Below are positions 6,092 through 8,984 of a stretch of 8,984 nucleotides of DNA, piece by piece (position 1 is the first letter of the stretch; every line of letters begins with the position of its first letter). The translations under genes were made by a program, and so were the position numbers. The notes under the pieces were generated by a model that ran no database searches, was not told where the DNA came from, and saw only the letters and a program-made list of their open reading frames with translations. The stretch is from an uncultured Bacteroidales bacterium (GTDB taxonomy: Bacteria > Bacteroidota > Bacteroidia > Bacteroidales > UBA932), in the NCBI GenBank assembly GCA_947305045.1, contig CAMZCW010000086.1:1-8984 (forward strand), read 5' to 3'.

Positions 6092-7533
6092 AGCATCCCA
6101 ATTATTTCATTCAATAATTGATTGCTCTTATCGGCAAGAACCTTAAGTTCATTAGCAATTTGTTCCGGCGTTCTATCATCTACTACCTCAACCGTATTAG
6201 GATTCTTAGGGGAAAGATCATAATCATCACCAATATCAGACACCTTCATAGACCATGAATTTGCACTATCAGCCTTTGTTTTCTGCAGTTCGATGAACTC
6301 CGCCAAATCTTTATCATTCAGAGGGTCTGTTTTGCCCAAGGTGCGGCCCAGGTTCAGTTGGTAAAACCATACTTTCTGGGTAGGCTCTCCTTTCTTGAAA
6401 AAAAGCACCACAGTTTTAACTCCAGCTTGGAAAACTCCGCCAGGCAGATCCAGTACCGTATGCAGATTACACTCCTCCAACAGTTTCTTGCGCAGTGCGA
6501 TGGATGCGTTATCAGTATTGCTCAAGAACGTATTCTTGATAACGATACCCGCCTGGCCGCCAGCACGGAGGTACTTGATGAAATGCTCCAGGAAAAGGTA
6601 GGCGGTTTCACCTGTCTTGATGGTGAAGTTCTGCTGAACCTCCGGGCGTTCTTTGCCACCGAACGGAGGATTTGCCAGGATGTAGTCGAAGCGGTCCTTC
6701 TCCTGGACATCGGCCAGATTCTCTGTGAGAGTATTGGTGTTAATGATATTCGGGCTCTCGACGCCGTGGAGAATCATATTCATCGTGGCGATGATGTACG
6801 GGAGTGCCTTATCGTCCTTGCCGGTGAAGGTTTCGGTCTGAAGGAACTTTTCATCATCGGTCTTTTTTACATGCTCGTGCATATAGTTGTAGGCCTCGCA
6901 GAGGAAGCCGGCGGAGCCGCAAGCACCATCATAAACGGTTTTTCCAATCTGCGGGTCAACGACTTTGACAATGGCGCGGATAAGCGGTCTGGGCGTGTAG
7001 TATTCGCCACCGTTTCGGCCAGCGTTACCCATACGGTTGAGGCGACTTTCGTACCAGTAGGTCATCTCGTGACGCTCCTCGGTGGTCTGGAAGCGGAGAG
7101 TGTCCACCTGCTCCAGGATGTCGCGGAGGTTGTAGCCGCTCTGGATGCGGTTACGGATTTCGGAGAAGATGACACCAATCTTGATTTCGATGGACTTAGG
7201 GCGACCTGTCTCACGGAACTTGCGGAGGTACGGGAAGAGTTTGCCGTTGACAAAATCAATGAGGTCGTCACCCACAAGAGCGTTTGCAGTGTCGTATTCC
7301 CCATCATTGGTGCGGGGCATGGCCCAGTCGTTCCAGCGGTAGCCCTCGGCTATTATGGGCTGGTAGGTCTTGTCCTGCAGCTCTGCTTCTATCTGTTTGG
7401 ATTTCTCCAGATCGTCCAGATATTTGAGGAACAGAATCCACGAGGTCTGTTCTACGTAATCAAGTTCGCTGGTGCAGCCTTTGTCGGTACGCAGGCAGTT
7501 GTCCAGGTTTTTTACTGTTTGCTCGAAAGCCAT
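6088..7533 (-). CDS. hsdM: Type I restriction-modification system, M (N6-adenine methyltransferase) subunit
   Basis: 481 aa. HsdM transfers a methyl group from S-adenosylmethionine to adenine N6 in the sequence chosen by HsdS, protecting host DNA, and is required for restriction too. The N-terminal helical domain (AFEQTVKNLDNCLRTDKGC, then SWILFLKYLDDLE) precedes the catalytic domain. GEYYTPRPLIRAIV (176-189) is the usual lead-in; motif I is YDGACGSAGFL (201-211), a family variant of DPACGTGGF; motif IV is ANPPFGG (287-293), i.e. the NPPF catalytic tetrapeptide of adenine methylases. KTGETAYLFLEHFIKYL and VLDLPGGVFQAGVKT follow as expected. All catalytic motifs are intact and length is normal. 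It is the promoter-proximal gene and its TGA overlaps the hsdS ATG. The last roughly 75 codons are AT-richer than the rest and share the composition of hsdS. Confidence 0.96.
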   Translation of the reverse strand: MAFEQTVKNLDNCLRTDKGCTSELDYVEQTSWILFLKYLDDLEKSKQIEAELQDKTYQPIIAEGYRWNDWAMPRTNDGEYDTANALVGDDLIDFVNGKLFPYLRKFRETGRPKSIEIKIGVIFSEIRNRIQSGYNLRDILEQVDTLRFQTTEERHEMTYWYESRLNRMGNAGRNGGEYYTPRPLIRAIVKVVDPQIGKTVYDGACGSAGFLCEAYNYMHEHVKKTDDEKFLQTETFTGKDDKALPYIIATMNMILHGVESPNIINTNTLTENLADVQEKDRFDYILANPPFGGKERPEVQQNFTIKTGETAYLFLEHFIKYLRAGGQAGIVIKNTFLSNTDNASIALRKKLLEECNLHTVLDLPGGVFQAGVKTVVLFFKKGEPTQKVWFYQLNLGRTLGKTDPLNDKDLAEFIELQKTKADSANSWSMKVSDIGDDYDLSPKNPNTVEVVDDRTPEQIANELKVLADKSNQLLNEIIGML

Positions 7534-7568
7534 ATGTTAGTTTTTGCTTATAATTCTCCTAAAACAAA

Positions 7569-7606
7569 CAAATTTAACGAATTTTCTCCGAAAATAAGGT
7601 AACAAA
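7569..7606 (-). promoter_or_regulatory. Candidate promoter of the hsdMSR-nuclease operon
   Basis: A perfect -7 element TAAATTTG is found on the minus strand (7569-7576), 35 bp before the hsdM ATG. The nearest TTTG (7603-7606) is 26 bp further upstream, longer than the usual spacing of about 19-21, so the -33 element is uncertain. An AGGAGA (7555-7560) lies in the predicted leader but is too far from the ATG for a normal ribosome site. Confidence 0.5.
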
Positions 7607-7631
7607 GTGTAAGAGAGTTTAAGAATGGATA

Positions 7632-7662
7632 CAAAAAACCTCAACCCTATGTTGGATTGAGG
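7632..7662 (-). terminator. Intrinsic terminator between the helical-protein gene and hsdM
   Basis: On the minus strand the stem CCTCAA (7657-7662) pairs with TTGAGG (7639-7644), extended by a CC/GG pair past a one-base bulge, and runs into TTTTTT (7633-7638). It follows the stop of the upstream minus-strand gene by about 20 bp and precedes the hsdM promoter, so it separates the two transcription units. Confidence 0.75.
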
Positions 7663-7683
7663 CGATGTTCATAAGGGAAAAAG

Positions 7684-8418
7684 CTATTCTTCTTTTAATT
7701 CTCCACGCCGGTATTTTGTGACCAGATAATTGAAAAGGCAAGCATGGACATTCGTCAGGAAATTGTTTACAGCAAGCAACGTGTTGAAAAGTTTCATTGA
7801 ATCCATCATCACTTTGCTCTCGATGATTTTTTCCTGCCTGGAAACATACAGTTTCTCGGTATCCATGTGTGTTTCAAGATTGCGCTCTTCTTTCCACCAA
7901 GATGAAGACTTTGCGTGTTTCTCCAGATGAAAGGTCAATTCCTGATACTGACGATTAATCACCTCCGGGAAATGCCCTAACAGTGGCAGGAGGCGGTCCC
8001 ATTCGGACTTCTTGTGTGTTTTGTCGTCGAAACCATATAAACGCTTGAAGCCTTCGTTGAGAATAACCATCAATTTGCCTCGCATGAAGCGGCGGTCATA
8101 ATCTCCATCTGCCAGAATGAAATACTTGCTGGCCACCATGCTGTCAATCATTGTGATGAAAACGAACTGCATCACGGAAACGACGGTACGGTCAATCTCG
8201 TGATATTCGTCGTGCTGATCCCTGGTGCTTTCCAGCGTGTCATGCATCATTGGAAGACCTTCGGAATACTGGGCTATGGTTTCGTCAATCATGGCCACAA
8301 ATTCCCTACGCTCTGATTCAGAAAGCGTCTTGCCGTTGTACTGCACCACCTCAAAAAAACGGGCGTATTTGTAATCCCGAATCGGCGAGTACTGGATATT
8401 TGCAAGGTCTTCGTTCAT
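7684..8418 (-). CDS. Unrecognised all-helical protein with an HEPN-like Rx4H motif
   Basis: 244 aa from the ATG at 8416-8418 (MNEDLANIQYSP). I do not recognise a named family. The frame is open further upstream to 8508, but a perfect -7 promoter element lies inside that extension, so the internal ATG is preferred. The protein is predicted to be mostly helical and has no signal peptide or clear membrane segment. Residues 179-184 read RNLETH, within WWKEERNLETHMDTEKLY. This matches the Rx4-6H rule of HEPN ribonucleases, with the preferred Asn directly after Arg, and lies in a likely helix. The following region (RQEKIIESKVMMDSMKLFNT, then NFLTNVHACLFNYL) is helical and conserved-looking. HEPN proteins cut RNA and are frequent toxins or abortive-infection effectors, which would suit the position beside the RM operon, but the assignment rests on one motif. 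Promoter and terminator are its own. Confidence 0.7.
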   Translation of the reverse strand: MNEDLANIQYSPIRDYKYARFFEVVQYNGKTLSESERREFVAMIDETIAQYSEGLPMMHDTLESTRDQHDEYHEIDRTVVSVMQFVFITMIDSMVASKYFILADGDYDRRFMRGKLMVILNEGFKRLYGFDDKTHKKSEWDRLLPLLGHFPEVINRQYQELTFHLEKHAKSSSWWKEERNLETHMDTEKLYVSRQEKIIESKVMMDSMKLFNTLLAVNNFLTNVHACLFNYLVTKYRRGELKEE

Positions 8419-8439
8419 TCTACTGTAAATGCGGTGACG

Positions 8440-8447
8440 CAAAGATA
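8440..8447 (-). promoter_or_regulatory. -7 promoter element of the helical-protein gene
   Basis: TATCTTTG followed by CG on the minus strand is a perfect and very typical Bacteroidetes -7 element. It lies 21 bp before the ATG at 8418, predicting a short leader. No good -33 TTTG is seen at the normal distance; that region is occupied by the terminator of the upstream gene. Confidence 0.6.
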
Positions 8448-8450
8448 ATG

Positions 8451-8482
8451 AAAAAGCCTCATCCCCGGAAGGAATAGAGGCT
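8451..8482 (-). terminator. Intrinsic terminator of the upstream minus-strand gene remnant
   Basis: On the minus strand AGCCTC (8477-8482) and GAGGCT (8455-8460) form a 6-bp stem, with a further TCC/GGA pairing inside the loop, followed by a T-run ending at 8451. It lies 27 bp after the TAG of the upstream remnant and directly abuts the next gene's -7 element. Confidence 0.6.
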
Positions 8483-8508
8483 ATTGAATGTGCTTTGAGA
8501 AGAAGCAT

Positions 8509-8841
8509 CTACCTGAACGGCTCAGGTTCAGAGTCGTTGAGATACGCCACAATCCCATCGACATGCAGCCCGATGATGGCCTTGCGATCGGCATCTGACA
8601 GGTAAAAGACAATGCCGTCGGACTCCGTGTGACCGGGGAAGGCCGCGTTTACGTGGATGGAGAAGATGATGGTCTCCTGGATGGGATGGCCAATCTGGCA
8701 GGAGAGTTTGTTGCCTCTGAGCACGCGTTCCTTCAAGGGGATGTCTTCTTCTACAGGAAAATTGCTCGGAAACTCTTCTTTATTCGTCGGAATAAATGTA
8801 TATTTGCCACGGATTATCGTCCGAATTTTTGTTGATTTTGA
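8509..8841 (-). pseudogene. Probable 3' remnant of an unrecognised gene
   Basis: The minus-strand frame is open from a TAG at 8842-8844 to the TAG at 8509-8511, but contains no ATG; the only conventional alternative start is TTG at 8734-8736 (75-aa product). The translation looks like real protein with GC-rich third positions: EEFPSNFPVEEDIPLKERV in the upstream part, then IVFYLSDADRKAIIGLHVDG and IVAYLNDSEPEPFR at the end. A matching terminator follows. The most likely reading is the C-terminal end of a gene whose 5' part was replaced by the ATPase gene and its regulatory repeats, which begin inside this frame. I cannot name the family. It could alternatively be a short TTG-started gene. Confidence 0.45.
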
Positions 8842-8867
8842 CTAAATATTCGTCCGAATTTTTGTTG
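8784..8867 (+). repeat. Three dyad repeats with 33-bp period in the ATPase promoter and leader
   Basis: The 18-mer TCGTCCGAATTTTTGTTG occurs identically at 8817-8834 and 8850-8867, and a diverged copy (TCGTCGGAATAAATGT) begins at 8784, so starts are exactly 33 bp apart. Copies 1 and 3 contain a small dyad: ATTCG-TC-CGAAT at 8848-8859 in copy 3 and TATTC..GAATA in copy 1. Copy 3 ends one base before the ATPase ATG, in the ribosome-binding position. The first copy overlaps the predicted promoter. This looks like a regulatory array, either protein-binding operators on one helical face (33 bp is about three turns) or leader-RNA elements. Confidence 0.7.
8799..8806 (+). promoter_or_regulatory. Candidate -7 element of the downstream ATPase gene
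   Basis: TATATTTG is a perfect match to TAnnTTTG and lies 62 bp before the ATG at 8869. If used, transcription would begin near 8813 and both perfect 18-bp repeats would be in the transcribed leader. No convincing -33 TTTG is seen, so the call is tentative. Confidence 0.4.
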
Positions 8868-8868
8868 T

Positions 8869-8984
8869 ATGAAAAGAGAAATATACGCAAAACTACTTGA
8901 GTGGAAGTCTCGTAGAGACCACAAACCACTTGTTCTTGACGGAGCCCGTCAGGTAGGTAAGACATACATCCTCAAAGAGTTTGG
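8869..8984 (+). CDS. AAA_14/DUF4143-type ATPase, N-terminal part (runs off the window)
   Basis: The visible 38 codons read MKREIYAKLLEWKSRRDHK, then the P-loop GARQVGKT preceded by LVLD and followed by YILKEF. This is the start of the same ATPase family as the remnant at the left edge and lies on the same strand, but it is a different member: the two are alike in pattern, not near-identical in DNA. Such proteins have an N-terminal AAA ATPase and a C-terminal DUF4143 domain with nuclease-fold features; their cellular role is not well established. The ATG follows the third 33-bp repeat by one base and has no Shine-Dalgarno site. Whether the gene is complete cannot be judged here. Confidence 0.88.
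   Translation, partial: MKREIYAKLLEWKSRRDHKPLVLDGARQVGKTYILKEF

Noticed and set aside
6358..7602. Long plus-strand open frame (414 codons) across hsdM
   Set aside because: It is the antisense shadow of hsdM, whose minus-strand product has all methyltransferase motifs; the plus-strand product has no recognisable domain.
8780..8965. Minus-strand frame with repeated NKNSDE/NKNSDD peptides
   Set aside because: The 11-residue peptide period comes from the 33-bp regulatory repeat (a multiple of three), and the frame runs antisense through the ATPase P-loop. It is not a repeat protein.
1..8984. CRISPR array, tRNA, insertion sequence or integrase attachment site
   Set aside because: The only direct repeats are the 12-bp coding linker and the 33-bp array; no transposase or integrase frame, terminal inverted repeats or tRNA cloverleaf were recognised by eye.

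Overview
This 9 kb window looks like an accessory (defence-island) segment of a Bacteroidales genome, probably a gut or oral Bacteroides/Prevotella relative. The grounds are TAnnTTTG-type -7 promoter elements (TATCTTTG, TAAATTTG, TATATTTG), little use of Shine-Dalgarno sites, two members of the multi-copy AAA_14/DUF4143 ATPase family of this order, and protein families that are common there. No rRNA, tRNA, CRISPR array, integrase or transposase gene was seen.

Left part (1-1944): a remnant of an AAA_14/DUF4143 ATPase gene whose N-terminal P-loop end is joined in frame to its C-terminal tail. It is followed by a strong stem-loop terminator and a convergent, apparently intact Fic protein with a variant Fic motif and a VbhA-like N-terminal segment. 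Beyond the Fic promoter lies about 700 bp of gene debris, mainly a deleted and frameshifted AlbA_2/Schlafen-like regulator with a TNPK x3 linker and a winged-helix end.

Central part (1945-7606, minus strand): a compact type I restriction-modification operon in the order hsdM, hsdS, hsdR and then a GIY-YIG nuclease gene. Junctions are an ATGA overlap (M/S), 9 bp (S/R) and 4 bp (R/nuclease), so the GIY-YIG protein should be co-expressed with the RM enzyme. Its C-terminal domain resembles RAMA/DUF4357-type domains that have been proposed to read modified DNA. hsdS plus the last roughly 75 codons of hsdM are clearly AT-richer than the rest of the operon, which suggests exchange of the specificity module. 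The operon has its own -7 element and is separated from the next gene by an intrinsic terminator.

Right part (7607-8984): an unrecognised all-helical 244-aa protein with an RNLETH (Rx4H) motif of the kind found in HEPN ribonucleases, with its own promoter and terminator. Upstream of it is a 3' remnant of an unrecognised gene with its terminator still in place, and finally the start of a second AAA_14/DUF4143 ATPase. The promoter and leader of that ATPase carry three copies of a 33-bp-period dyad repeat.

Working model (inference): HsdMSR methylates and restricts DNA; the co-transcribed GIY-YIG/RAMA-like protein may add a modification-sensitive nuclease step; the neighbouring HEPN-like and Fic proteins could act as abortive-infection or toxin-type back-ups. 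The two same-strand ATPase genes bracketing the island are possible recombination anchors.
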